DNA from: Ophiura sarsii
Taxonomy: Eukaryota; Echinodermata; Ophiuroidea; Amphilepidida; Ophiuridae
Length of the DNA stretch: 64,000 nucleotides
Direction: 5' to 3'
NCBI GenBank assembly: GCA_035610835.1
Contig: CM069442.1
Span: 57,825,950 to 57,889,949, forward strand
Below, piece after piece: positions 46,338-58,367 of the stretch. The notes under the pieces are model-generated. The model did no database searches. It was not told the DNA's origin and saw only the letters and a program-made list of their open reading frames with translations. Each line of letters opens with the position of its first letter. Position 1 is the first letter of the stretch. Position numbers and translations under genes: made by a program.

Positions 46338-47128
46338 TAGGCTAGAAAACTGTAATGCCGTGGACAGATTATAATATGACCATTCTAAATGAAAATAGCC
46401 GTAAAATAAAATACTATGAATATTTGGCAAATAAGGTGGCAACTGGCAAGGGTATTTCTTTAGCATGTTTATCATGATCTCTTCACGCGAAGGGGATGTA
46501 GACACGGTTATAAACGCCTTACATAGCAAATTATACCATCATTCAAATATTGTATCGCGCAATTTAACTATCTTATTTGCGGCGGATATTCAGAAACTGA
46601 AAATAATGAATACTGAATAGGAGGGGCATTGCGTATGAACACCTGTGAAGCAGTCTAAATATATAATGATTCTAAATACCTTATTGATTCATCACGGGTT
46701 ATAGCCTCGACTAAGATCTGTTCCGTTATGCAACTATTTGTCAAACCATTTTAAACAAGGAGTGATATAGGAACTTTAATTTCTTGTGATATACTTCTAT
46801 CTCATAATCCCATCGGAATTAGAATGATGGAAGTTAAATGCATAAACACTGCAAAGATCCGCGGATTTACATCCGTTACACAGTATATTATATCCTGTAG
46901 GTGTCTAACAAATGACATTAAGCCATCACACCTTCTAGCTGATATAATGGCATGCTAATCATGAAAGACTCTAGAAAAGCTATCGGCTAAAGCTAAATAA
47001 TTGAGTAGTCATTTCGTAAGTTAATTAAAATCCGGGAATCCTTTTTATTAAATTCCAAGAACCAAGAAGGTTTCCAGTGGTTAAGAAAAGGAGTATTCAT
47101 TATTAAGACTTTAGATAAGACGACGACG
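46338..47128. other. No gene recognised
   Basis: Nothing supported. Confidence 0.35.
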
Positions 47129-47325
47129 CCCCCCCCCCCCCCCGATTTACGGGCAAGCGGACCTTTCAGGTAGGGTCGGTCGTTCGGGCGTTGGGTTTTT
47201 TGGTGAATTTTTAACAATTATCAACACTTTCAACACATTTCGTTTTTTTCTCTTCATCAATTCATTTTTTTTTAATCGAAAAAGTGAATCGGTCGGGCCC
47301 GCAGAACAGGATTTCTTTCATCTCA
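47129..47325 (+). repeat. GGTCGGTCGG repeat family H, copy 3, after a C tract
   Basis: 15 C (47129-47143), then GGGCAAGCGGACCTTTCAGG matching GAGCAAACGGACCTCTCAGG of copy 1, a GGTCGGTCG block, a T-rich centre, and GTCGGGCCCGCAGAACAGGA matching the right side. Confidence 0.7.
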
Positions 47326-47470
47326 AGGAAACAATTATTATTCCAGTAGGTTTGGGATGCTTACTTGAAGTTTCTGTATTGCAAAACAGGCGGATGTCTG
47401 AGGGATGGGGGCTCGTATGTATGACAGAGACCCTAGGTTAGTCAGATTACGGTAGTCTTTTTGAAAACGC

Positions 47471-47515
47471 CCTCTAGCGGATAAATGGACGGATAAATGG
47501 GCGGATAAATGGGCT
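47471..47515. repeat. 12-bp tandem repeat, three copies
   Basis: Units of CGGATAAATGGA/G. Confidence 0.88.
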
Positions 47516-49070
47516 GTCTTCCTTCACAGGTATGTCTGATGGTCTAGATCATTGCTATGAATATTAACCGAGTGTCTCTTTTATGAGCACAGAATTCCTT
47601 CAGACAACAGACCTATTGTGTTGAATAACTCGTTTGGTTGCATAAAATGTATTGTTTTATGCTGATTACATAGTAAGGTCGCTTCGCGATCCTGGTCGTT
47701 CCGGTGACGTAATGTACGCCATTTGTTGTTCAATCGAATGCAATCAAGTAGGTAGGCCTTTCATTTTGTAATCATCCACGTGAACGAAAACTCGGATTAC
47801 GGGTGTCTCAAAACCGCCAATTTCAGAGTTTATTAACCTGAATCCGCGCTAAGGGTAGCGTGGGTCAATAGTTCCATGTCATAATTTTTTAAATAGCCCG
47901 AACTCATTTGGCCTATAAGAAAAATTATTAACAAAACTGAATCACACAATTACTTTATACGTTCATTGCTAAGAGTATTAGTCGTCTAGCTCCATTGAGA
48001 ATCCGCGTTAAGGGTAAGTTTTGAAAGAGCATTCACACGGATGTGTGTACATGAATGTCCTCCCGGTAATACGTTGAATATACTGCTCACATATGCATTC
48101 TCCAAGTTCGCACATTCGACGGATTGATTAATTACTGGAGTTTTTGCATGGTCGTTATATCGCAATATCACGTACGACCTCGTGCACGATCAGGAAATAA
48201 TTATTTTCTCCCATTGATCAATGAGAAATCACCGCGAGCAAAAATGTCTTTATCTCAATTTATCATCTTGATAAAATATGGAAACAATTACACACTTATT
48301 GTGGCAATCGGAAATGTTATGGCACATGTATATAGGAAATCTGTCTTTAGGAATGACAAATTACGCACACTTATATGCACACTGACTTGATGTTCTCATC
48401 CATTATTCACGATAAGATGACTGGGATGACTGGCATAAACAGTCAATGTTCGTGACCATTAAAATATTTCCTGATACAAAACTGTGCACGGTAAGCGATT
48501 CGAACTAGGGTTCCAACATAGGACACTTCTAGTAAAATAAAAGTTAGACCGACAAGGAAATGAATATCGGAAAACTTTCATGGAAATAAATAGTTATACA
48601 ATAACTACATTTTGGAGAAGCTTAAAGCTTTTCCAGGCTTAATGGCTCCTCCGCATACTTTCCAACCCCACAATTATTGTATATTCCTTTACTACTAACT
48701 ATTTACACTATATCGTATTGTTTTATTTATTTCATGTTACCTCTTGATTATTGTATGTTTTATTGTTATACCGTATATTGTTATATATTACGATGTTGGA
48801 TTGTGTTAATAGATATTAATATGAAAAAAGGGGAACATGTTTATAAAATTGATTACAATAGTTAAATTACATTGAAATGTGAATGGCATAATATCCCGGC
48901 GTATTATAAAGGTATACAGGCACAGACCGAGCACTGCAATTTTGACTAGGTCACGTGTGCGATCTGACGGTATTTAGTCATTTTTGTGTTTGATTTTGTC
49001 ATAAAGGCATATACGGAGTGATTGCGTTTCATTAATTGGACCTTTTCACAAAACATTGTAACACACACCC
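47516..49070. other. No gene recognised; possible tRNA-like piece
   Basis: AATCCGCG.TAAGGGTA occurs near 47843 and 48000. A minus-strand B-box-like word AGTTCGAATCGC lies near 48497-48508 with a weak A box (GTCGGTCTAAC) about 55 bases before it; too weak to list as a SINE. Open frames have no domains. Confidence 0.35.
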
Positions 49071-49074
49071 TGGG

Positions 49075-49360
49075 GCCTGGTTTGTCGCCTAAAAAAATGT
49101 TCCCAGATGTACTTCTTCGATTACGATTTGAAATTTTGAGCTACGTCTATGATCTGTGATACTAAGCGGTCAATCCGCAAACATTTGGATGACACAGATA
49201 TTGTTCGCGTTGAATTCGCAAGATTTTTTTTCTTTTCTGCGGTTTTAGGACATAAAGGCTAAAATAGCCTAAAAGGTGCCCAGATTTGCTCATTCGGATA
49301 CGATATCTAATTTTGAGCTACGTATATATAAGACTGTTGTCATTTAGCGGTCAATCCTTC
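49075..49360. repeat. Diverged tandem duplication, ~177-bp unit
   Basis: TTTTGAGCTACGT at 49134 and 49311; both units also share GCCTAAAA, CCCAGAT and TAGCGGTCAATCC (AAGCGGTCAATCC in the first). Confidence 0.75.
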
Positions 49361-49365
49361 TGGCA

Positions 49366-49403
<38 letters not shown>

Positions 49404-49436
49404 ATGCACCCCTGCCCCCCTCTGGCTACGCCACTG
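49366..49436. mobile_element. 33-G tract and GGCTACGCCACTG element end
   Basis: 33 G (49369-49401) then CCCCTGCCCCCCTCTGGCTACGCCACTG-type end; the last 13 bases are the inverse of the CAGTGGCGTAGCT end at 11525. No matching left end was found, so it is a partial copy. Confidence 0.6.
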
Positions 49437-49495
49437 CAATGGAGTAAACAAATAGCCAAGAAAGAATGATGGAAGCAACTAAGCTGCTTCCATTG

Positions 49496-49518
49496 ACGAC
49501 TGATGATGATGATGATGA
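49496..49518. repeat. GAT microsatellite
   Basis: Short run of GAT triplets. Confidence 0.85.
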
Positions 49519-49539
49519 AAGTTAGTCCACCTTCGATAA

Positions 49540-49935
49540 TTCCAGCTATTATTTTTACGCGCTACGCGCGCGATCGCAGCCGCAGGTGTGTGTGTTGTTT
49601 TGGTATGGTCGCCATTTACATCGACGTATTTTAATTTGGTCATTTTAGTGTTGAGATTTGAAAAAACATTGAATGAAATTGTTAACAATGAAGTACATTT
49701 ATTTTGCATTGTCTATTTATGGAATGAAGTTGAAATCCTTTGTCGTTGTTGAAAGGGATTAAATCATGTTTCAGCGTAAGTGTGCATCACCGATCTACAA
49801 CTCGCGTTCCGCGCGTCTGCGTGTTTATTTCACTCGAACGTTGCCCTCGTGAAATAAAACCACGTAGACGTCGCGAACGTCGTTTTGGATTGGTGATACA
49901 CATACGCTGAAACATGATTTTAATAATCCCTGAGC
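49540..49935. repeat. Dispersed repeat G, copy 2, with fold-back
   Basis: The left half matches 28860-28984 (TTTTAATTTGGTCATTTTAG, GAATGAAATTGTTAA). The right half is a fold-back: TCATGTTTCAGCGTAAGTGT at 49764 is inverted at 49888-49920, enclosing a GC-rich loop with its own stem (TTTATTTCAC / GTGAAATAAA). This copy lacks the element that interrupts copy 1. Confidence 0.75.
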
Positions 49936-51480
49936 ATATACTGCATGTCAACAATAACAAAGGATCACAGTGCTCTACACAAGCAATACCAAATCGCAGG
50001 ATTGAGTTGTGCGAAATTGTCATCATTAAAAAAGCTAAAGGAAAGAAGCATTGATGACATCCATATGCATTTTCAGATATTGTGTACACATACACAGGTA
50101 ATTCAATTATGATAGGGACAATCTTATCACATTTCAGTTTCACATCAAGCAATTATTCCTCTAGCATGCACATTGCTTCTGGGGACACGTTTCAATTTTA
50201 ATATAAGTGATGATATACAACATTTGCATGTCATTCTTACCATCAATAGACTAGCGGTGTATTTCTGTTTTTTTGAAAGCGTCGGTTATTAAAGTATGCT
50301 CCCATCATTTAATAAAGTACAATAATTATGACACACTAGGTAATAGCAGCATGCTTAATAAAACAACTTCAAATCAAATGTGTCGGTAAGCTTAATTGAA
50401 ACGGGGCAAACTATTAGCTATATATTCCCTTATATTACAAACCTACGTTTCGTCTATATTGCCAGCTAATGTACATAACATTTTTGCATGAAAGGTTAGT
50501 TATATTCAGTGCATAACGTCATAACTAATTGGCGTCAAGGACGATCGTCTGTTGTATTTACACAATAGCCCTTGTTCATGTATAAATTGAATTTCATTTC
50601 TGTTAAAAGAATGCTGATTTTAAAGCTTGGAGAATAATGCACGTGTGTGCTAGCGTACATATACAACATCAAAATACCAAGAGACTTATGAAAAATGAAA
50701 TAAGACCGGGAACTTATTATCATTCGTTCTATATAAGAACAAAGGAATTGCATGTCACGATGCCATGGTATACTCGAGTAGAGGGTAGAATTGCTAGTTA
50801 AAAGGGATATTACGAAATCGGGTGTTACCTTGATGCAATGCCGTCAAAATATGCTAATATTATAGACACTTATTTTCAATTATTTATCTTAGCTTGCATT
50901 TATTGTACTGCTTTACGTCAGTGCGTCTCGCAAGCTTTTTGGTGTATTCGCACATTTTACGCAGGTCGTAGTAGCGGCTTACAGATTTCACACAGTGGGT
51001 CAACAGGAAGTCTGATCAATTATAAAGTTAAATGGAAATTTAGATTCGCATTACGGTTCCATTGCCTGTATTTCCAGCCTACTTCTTACCACGAATACTG
51101 CCTGGAATCCGTGGTAATATATCTTGACTTTCTTTGGCCGATTCATTTCATGTATTGCACCACGCCTGTGTATTTCCTTGCGCGGCTACTAGGATCGCTG
51201 GCCAAGCACTGCCTAAGGCCCTGCCGCGCCAGGGGTGGTATACTGGTTTGGCCCGTGGTAGGAAGGACTTGGTACAAGTGGGGACTCTAGAAACGTAATT
51301 ATACCAGTTTTTGCTGATTTTCGTGTGTTAATGTTCATAAATGAATAATGTTGATATTGTTTGCTGGACGAGTGAAATCCATTGGATATTAACGAAATTA
51401 GCTAAAAGTATTCTGACAGAAAATGTCAGTTTACCCATACACATCTTTAGTTAGATTCAATTAAATTGGATAATTTTCTG
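49936..51480. other. No gene recognised; longest open frame of the window
   Basis: A plus-strand frame at 50838-51290 (150 codons) is the longest in the window. It has scattered Cys and aromatic residues, no signal peptide-like start, no repeat structure and no motif I recognise, and no neighbouring exons were identified. The 3' part (51170-51290) is locally GC-rich. Chance is a sufficient explanation, but the frame is worth one database search. Confidence 0.3.
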
Positions 51481-51484
51481 GGGG

Positions 51485-51960
51485 GAACTAGAAGCCCAAA
51501 GTCTTACTTTTGAAAGTTGTTATGTTGAGAAATTCACACTTTAACTTCAATTTGTCATAAGTTAGTGCTATTTCAGATTTGGTCGAATTTTTTTTCACAA
51601 TATACTATCCCTGGAGCAGATTTTAGTTTTAAAACTAGCACAAATGTGGCTGAAAGTCAAACCGTGTGCTAAGTCATGTGGCGAGATTATAGATAGATTG
51701 CCTTGGACTTCCTCAAGGTCTCCCCAGCATGCGGTAAATGGTGTTTCAATTGAACAATTCTTAAATGCCCAACAGAACTTAAATGCCCAACACGCGACTT
51801 TTCAAAGTTCTTGTGTTAAGAAATTCAATGTTTGAACTTCAATTTGTTTAAAAACTAGTGCGATTTCAGATTTTGTCAAATATAAAGTTACGATATATAG
51901 CAGATTTTGGTTTAAAATGTAGCCCAATAGGGCTAAAGATCGACACATTATGCCAATAAG
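51485..51960. repeat. Diverged tandem duplication, ~292-bp unit
   Basis: GTT.TGTT.AGAAATTCA.ACTTTAACTTCAATTTGT-like sequence at 51519 recurs at 51811, followed in both by AGTGC.ATTTCAGATTT and AGCAGATTTT.GTTT. Confidence 0.7.
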
Positions 51961-53050
51961 GCACATCGCGGGAGTGTTGCAGTGACTGCCTTTTGGGTCG
52001 TCTAGACAGTTGGTCTAGGGTGTTCGCTCCATTCACACCATGTTCACACGCAAATACTAGCATGATTGCCAGTTCAACCTGTCAGCCCCTGTCAAACAAT
52101 ATCTCAAACTTGTTCTTCATTTATACAGGACACTGTGACGCAATGCAGTTTACGAGGGCGATAGCGTTATGTTTCCGCATCTTTTGTCCAAGCCCTGTAT
52201 TGCAATATACTACAAGGAACTGTTGTTATTATGTATACGTTTGCAGTTAATGTTCGTAAAATAAAAAGGTTTACATGCAAGATTGATTTGGAGAGTTATA
52301 TGCAGAATGTATTTATCTCAAAAAAGACAACAAACAACAAACATGAAGTCAAAATATAAATGCACTGTTGTCGTTTCCCCCTTTTGATGTCGCTGAATCC
52401 GTATATCATGTTACTACATGTACCACAAGCACGTATAACAATTAGAATGAAGAGCATTAAAGTCACTTATGATAGCATGGTAGATCGAAATCTTCTTTAA
52501 AAAGAACAAGAAATCACCCAGGGTACTAAACCGCAACATTTCATTCAAACTCCCAGTAAAAAACCTATACTACTAGAAGTAAAACAAAGTTCAATTGACT
52601 CAGGAAACCATAAAACAGTAAAGATACGACAATATCGTGAATACAGATGTAAAGAATTTCGGGTTGAGTGGGATAAGTAGGCCTACTCGTGATTAATGAA
52701 TGTGGTGACCCTTTTCCGCACATAACCTGTCGTCAATAATTGTGGCTCCTCCCAGTTTATAATTTGAGCAAAACTGGCTTATTCCGTTCCAGACTCGTTT
52801 CGGTTTCCTCTTTGGATTCATTATGCTTGCAAGTGGCGGCGGAGCTAAAAACAGGTTGGGAGCCCACATTTTGTTTTATAATGTTGAAACGTATAGAAAA
52901 AAATGTTCGCCACTTGTATGATTATGAATATTACGATAGGTGCCCTGGAAGTTTTGAGTTGAGTGTGAGACCAACATTTAGGATAATCAAAATTACATTC
53001 TATACGTTTTAACCCAATGGGGATTCACATTTACGGCCGGCCAATTGTGT
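51961..53050. other. No gene recognised
   Basis: Frames up to 90 codons without domains. Confidence 0.35.
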
Positions 53051-53074
53051 CGAATGTCGTCTGGACCGAGTGTT

Positions 53075-53300
53075 TCTTCAATATCCCGATAACTATTTTG
53101 ATTATCAGGAAACTCCGATAAACTTGATTGATGACCAAGTGACCTTTGCTTATAGCGTGCGTATTGGGCCATGTAGCTCAGCTGTAACTCATTAGCCTTA
53201 TTACTCAATTTACCGAGACGTAGAGAGGCATATAATATGCTAGGTGGATAGGTTTTCCCGCCAACGATTACCGTTATTAAGGGCAACCAGGGAATAACGA
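53075..53300. repeat. Diverged duplicated segment, copy 1
   Basis: Shares with 54955-55140, in order, GATGACCAAGTGACCTTT (GAAGACCAAGTGACCTTT there), AGAGGCATAT, GGTGGAT and TTACCGTT.TTAAGGGCAAC. The minus-strand 122-codon frame across it is not conserved in the second copy. Confidence 0.7.
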
Positions 53301-53850
53301 TTGCGTTATTACAATATAAGTATAAGACTCCTATATTGAGCCTGTAATTTATACAACACACTAGGGAACAGTTCCATTTATACTTGATGCAACTATCGAG
53401 ACTGTATCAGGCCCCGATGAGTTTTATCGAGCCTGATTTGAAGAAGAAAAGAAATATCGAGCTCAATATCGAGCAGCAAGGGATTATTTATCGAGCAGTA
53501 TAATACACATAAATAATATTACGAAGAACATGTGGCGCGGTATGTAAATAAAATCGAGCTCCAATACAGTCTCGATTAATTGTCCGGGTGTAAATTGAAC
53601 TGATCCCTTGGTATCTTTCAAAAGCTTCACTTGCCATTTAAATGGTAAAAACCCGTGTATATACATGCGCAATTGGAGAGATAAAGTTGTAAGTTCTTAT
53701 TCTATGTATTTATTAACTCTAGACAGTTTAAGACACATTCATGCCAAAAATATGAGTGGTATCTAAAAAATAATTTCAAAACACTTTCATTTATAAAAAT
53801 ATATCTTCCCCATGCTGTTTACAGTTTTATATATAAAGAAGATGTTCCTC
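53301..53850. other. No gene recognised
   Basis: Several ATCGAGC words near 53395-53500 (TATCGAGC, ATCGAGCAG) form a loose cluster. Nothing more. Confidence 0.35.
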
Positions 53851-53852
53851 TA

Positions 53853-54524
53853 CAGGGTGAATCAAAAATCTGCAATAGTGGAAAGATGCTATCTTGTTTT
53901 CAAATCCAAACTGATGTTTGAATTTTTTTAACGTTATAAGAATAACATAGTTGTTACTAATTTCATGTGAAAAAATGAAGTCAATCGCATTTTTCGTTTG
54001 CCTTTGGTGAACCTTTTTATCCATGCACCCATTTCACACGCTTGTCCACGAAACACTTAACACATGCATAATATTGCAAAATGCGTCTTTCATTAAAATG
54101 AGAACATTCGAGTAAATTAGTGACGTAATCGGAATTTAATGCATCCTTTATTGTTTAAATTGGAGATGAAATAATCAATTTACATAGCCCATGCTATGAA
54201 TTGCTTATAATGTTTCTTAATTTGAATACAAATGAAATTATTCCAATTTTTTGTTGGCGGGATATTTAAAATGTGAAAATGAAATGTGTGCAATTTCAAT
54301 TGAAAATCAGTAGCCTATGCTCATGGAAAAAACAAGTAAATTGGGTTGTGCAGAAAAAAAGGTTCACCAGAGACAGACGAAAAATGCGATTGACTTTATT
54401 TTTTCACATAAAGTTAAGAAAAATTATATCATTCTTGCAACGTTTAAAAAAATTCAGACTTTAACTTGGTTTTGAAAACAAGATGGCTTTTTTCCACTAT
54501 TGCAGGTTTTTTTGACTCACCCTG
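53853..54524. mobile_element. 672-bp TA-flanked MITE, CAGGGTGA ends
   Basis: CAGGGTGAATCAAAAATCTG at the left is answered by the inverse at the right, and the arms (about 170 bases) stay complementary through CTGCAATAGTGGAAA, CATCTTGTTTTCAAA and AAGTCAATCGCATTTTTCGT. TA at 53851-53852 and 54525-54526. Non-autonomous mariner-type reading is likely. Confidence 0.9.
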
Positions 54525-54954
54525 TATGTATAGATGTATGGTCATTTATAAAGCAATACATTCATCGGTGATTTGTTCATGTGTTTTAAAGGTCCATGTT
54601 AATTGCGTATTAATCATAAGCGCGGTGTGACAATGTGATTTCCCAGTAGGGATATATGGAATTACATGTCATATAGCCTACTATTAGTCCATGTACCAGA
54701 CTATATCTTTCATGACCTAGGATTGTATTGTATTTGTGGCTTCAATGAATTGCGATAACCTCAGTCTCGTCAAAACGATGAATGTGAAGTATATTAGAAA
54801 AAATCGAGAGAAAAGATCCAAGCTTATATTTCGTTTAACGGAAATAATTACGATTTCGATATACTAGCCTATATAAAGTTAACGACATTGCCTAAAAGAA
54901 CGATAACGTAATACTTGCAACTGTATTCCAATGACTGAGTGTGCATGTAAAAAC

Positions 54955-55140
54955 CTGATAATTACTTCGATTACCAGAAACCACCGATACTCTTGGTAGA
55001 AGACCAAGTGACCTTTATATCACAATTACTTAGCCTTTAGCATGCTTTAGAGGCATATGTTGGGTGGATGGATTTTCCTCCAACGGTTACCGTTGTTAAG
55101 GGCAACAAGGAAACAACGGATACATAATTAGAAGATTATA
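54955..55140. repeat. Diverged duplicated segment, copy 2
   Basis: Paralogue of 53075-53300. The MITE at 53853 lies between the two copies. Confidence 0.7.
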
Positions 55141-55367
55141 GGTCCAATGCTACTTTTGACCTTGAAAAGATATAAACATGCAGAAATTGGTAAAATGTGA
55201 TTTAAATGTACATGTATTGTTTTTGTTAAGTGACTCTTACATGAATCGAATGTTGATTATGATTTTAAGTTAACACTCTGTTATGATATTGAAGTACCTG
55301 GCCCTATTATTCTGTTATGCTTTCAATTGACGCTGATAATAGGATTTGTGATGCTGAAATAAATATA

Positions 55368-56335
55368 CGATGGTCATTCAATAAGTTCCACATACTACCT
55401 CATAACTTTGCTATTATATCAGCCAGTCTTATGAAATATTCCACAATTAGCTACAAATACATAATAAATTGGTTTGATTATTGGTTGTACTTTTCCCGGA
55501 GATGCAGTGAAAACAGAAAGTCCATTAAGTGTGACGAAAACGGCTGAAAACAAGTAAAATATCTCAAAAGTGCTTATAATTTCGCCAATTCCAAGAGACA
55601 AAACGTATTTATCGGTCAAGTATAACCATTCTAAATTTCAGAGATCTCTTTAACAGACTATAAACAATTAAAGTAACTGATTTGATATGAAAGATATGCC
55701 GGCTGATTAGCCAAAACCAGATCAGGACAACCATTGAGCTTAACCCTCCCCTATAAAAAACACTACAAAAGCCATATTTGCTGAGACTGAGAGATCTTCA
55801 ACATACAGGACTAAATGGAGGGACTCCAAGTCTCTCCAAGAGATGATTTTCTACTATTTACTATCTGATTCACTATATATACTGAAGGTTGCACACATAA
55901 TGAAAACTCATAAAGTGAATATCCTGCTGAAGATTAATCGTACGAGACATCACTGTGGCGTGAATTTTAACAACGAATATAACTGATTAGCAGTATTCCA
56001 GTATGCTAAAGGCATGGCAATGCATTCCAGTCGATTTTATACTATTTGCAAGCCTACAATTACAAGAGTTAATTTTGCTTAAAATCTTAATTATACATGA
56101 TACCGTATTGTATTTAGAAACATATGTATTCTTTTTACGTTAATTTCCGTTTCCGATGTCCAAAATCTCTCTCTAGCTTTGACCACATCAGAACCAAGGT
56201 GAAACAGATACCAACTATCATTTACTATAAATTTGTAGCCATTATTCAGAGCTAAGCTATAATCATGACAAATGTCATGAGGCTGAAATTGAACGATGTT
56301 ATTAGGAGGAGGTAGAATTTATTGAATGACCCTCG
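55368..56335. mobile_element. 968-bp element with mariner-like ends
   Basis: CGATGGTCATTCAATAAGTT at the left and AATTTATTGAATGACCCTCG at the right are imperfect inverses, flanked by TA (55366-55367, 56336-56337). The ends match those of 16475-17832 (CGAGGGTCATTCAATAA core). The interior has no transposase frame and does not obviously match the longer element. Confidence 0.75.
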
Positions 56336-56337
56336 TA

Positions 56338-57224
56338 TATAAAATTATACGATGTTTTTACATACTCACCAATAAATTGATTGAATTAGTTGGGAAAAAA
56401 AATCACGTTTAGCATATTCAAAAAGCCAGTGGTAGCTACAATATAATAGCAGATACAATTGTATTCTGTAACGTAACCGGGCTTTGTACTGTTGTATAAG
56501 CATGTGTATACAAGAGATATTCTCTTGTGCGTTCACGGACCGGGGATTTATGGCAATTTATAAAGCGATACAGTTATCAACGATTTTACTCCATGTTTAT
56601 AACTCCATGTGAGATGCATATCAATCATGAACGCGGTTTGACGATGTGATTTCCCAATAGAGAGTAGAGAATCAAATTTGATATGCCGTCATTAATTTAA
56701 GAAACAAGAGCTTTTTGGATTTGTGGCTGCTACCACACGTTTAGTAGGTTATAATATTTACTTGACTAGACATGATGTATGCCGTCTTGATCTTAGCTCT
56801 ATATCATCAAAGTTTTCTGAAAGGAATTTAGACTACTCCAATTAGTTAGCAATTGTGAGTATGTATTAAACTAAAATTCATTTGGTAAATAATAAAATGT
56901 TGTAACTTTGGAGTAGTCATAACAATTTTATTTTTGAGCGTTCTTTGTTATCCGATTGTAATTCATTTAGGCAAAACATGAGTCACGTCAGTATGGTCAA
57001 TGGCAAATAATTCGCCATGTTTGACGTATTAAGAATTGCGAGTACAATAGTCTGTAAAGCCTTGACCGCAAACAAAGGAATTAATTAAAATTCCTTGCAG
57101 CCAGGCTTGAAGTCGTTACCTTGAAATGATTACGTGGTATTTTTAATACCGTTGACAAGGGGAGGAGGAAGGGCGTTCTTCCATTGAGCGCACATTGATG
57201 TTGGTGGCGCTACGATCATGCGCC
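56338..57224. other. No gene recognised
   Basis: Nothing supported. Confidence 0.35.
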
Positions 57225-57493
57225 CAGAAGACGGTGGACATAGGCACGGACAAGAACATTCACGGTTCAATTATACGTACGAGGCTGCGTTATAAAGAAA
57301 CCGAGTACGAAAAACCCGTTAATGATGAAATATCAAAAAGACATACTTACAATGGAGTTGATTTCCCAATTCCAAAACGGTTTTAGGATGAAAAATAAAT
57401 AGCTTCGCCATTTAATTAATATATACAGGCCGACAGACTAATTCAATATTACCTTGAATGGTAATTCGAAAATACACGGCCAACCACTGTCTC
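57225..57493 (+). mobile_element. Diverged relative of the hAT-like MITE family
   Basis: Starts CAGAAGACGGTGGACATAGG, close to the CAGACGACGCTGGACACGGG start of 7526-7803, and shares ACGAGGCTGCGTTATAAAG against ACGAGGTTACGTGATCAAG and GGTTTTAGGATGAAA in the right order. The right end (ACTGTCTCC) is poorly preserved and no TSD remains. The 63-codon frame is not supported as coding. Confidence 0.5.
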
Positions 57494-57610
57494 CACTATT
57501 TTTTATTTTTCAATTCAACGTTATGTTCGATCAAAATTGAAATGCTTCCGATACTAGGGTAATGTAGATGCATTCGGGCTGTATTGAACCCTGACGAATG
57601 AACCATGACA

Positions 57611-57648
57611 TACCCCAGGATATATGAACCATTATATATCCTGGGGTA
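57611..57648. repeat. Perfect 15-bp hairpin
   Basis: TACCCCAGGATATAT, an 8-base loop, and the exact inverse. It could be a cruciform or the core of a lost fold-back element. Confidence 0.9.
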
Positions 57649-58348
57649 AGATGTTGTTCCCACACACCCACCCCAACAATCACAGCCCACACTAACCCCT
57701 ACCACCATCCCAACACATCTACTGATCAGTTCTAAATCTCACTGATCAGCTTGTGCCATGTTTCTTTCAAAACACACAAACTACCGGAAATATACGTGGC
57801 GCAACCATTACCGATGTAACGTTTTTGACATCGACCCATTTAACTGGACATCCTAGCTTCTAAAAATACACCGGGTAAAGTCTTGACAAGATTTGGCTCT
57901 GGAAATTTGTTTCCATCAGAAGATCTTTTAGCATATTTAAAACACACACTTGGATGGAAGGGCCCCAACACTCTCAGTAATAGGAGTCTCAATTTCTTGA
58001 CACCAGGATCATTAATATGTTGCCTGTAGATATTATCATTGATATAATTCTAGTTTTGGTATTCAAGAGGCTTCAGCTGCATGACTAATCCTACTTAAGG
58101 GACTTCGTTGTGTGATATGACACCTCTATATTGATGTTAACTTGACTTAAACTAAAGCCAATGTAATTATCGGCGGGTGTCTGTTTAAATATCAATATCA
58201 GTGTAATGGTGGTACCCCGGGAGGTACATGTACCTGTATAAGCAAGGGGAGTAGGGGACTTCTTATATTCGCTTGTTCAGAAACCTCTTGATCCTAAACG
58301 AAGGGAAGAGGAAGCTCAGGGTCAAGAAGTACCGCATCAGGAGGTGGT
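57649..58348. other. No gene recognised
   Basis: A C/A-rich stretch follows the hairpin (57655-57715). Nothing else seen. Confidence 0.35.
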
Positions 58349-58367
58349 GGGGGGGGGGGGGGGGGGG
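58349..58367. repeat. G tract, 19 bases
   Basis: Lies about 80 bases before the next large element; not part of its defined ends. Confidence 0.9.

Noticed and set aside
50838..51290. Longest open frame, 150 codons, plus strand
   Set aside because: No domain, signal or splice context recognised; at this AT content and 64 kb length one such frame is expected by chance. It is described as an unassigned frame, not called as a gene.
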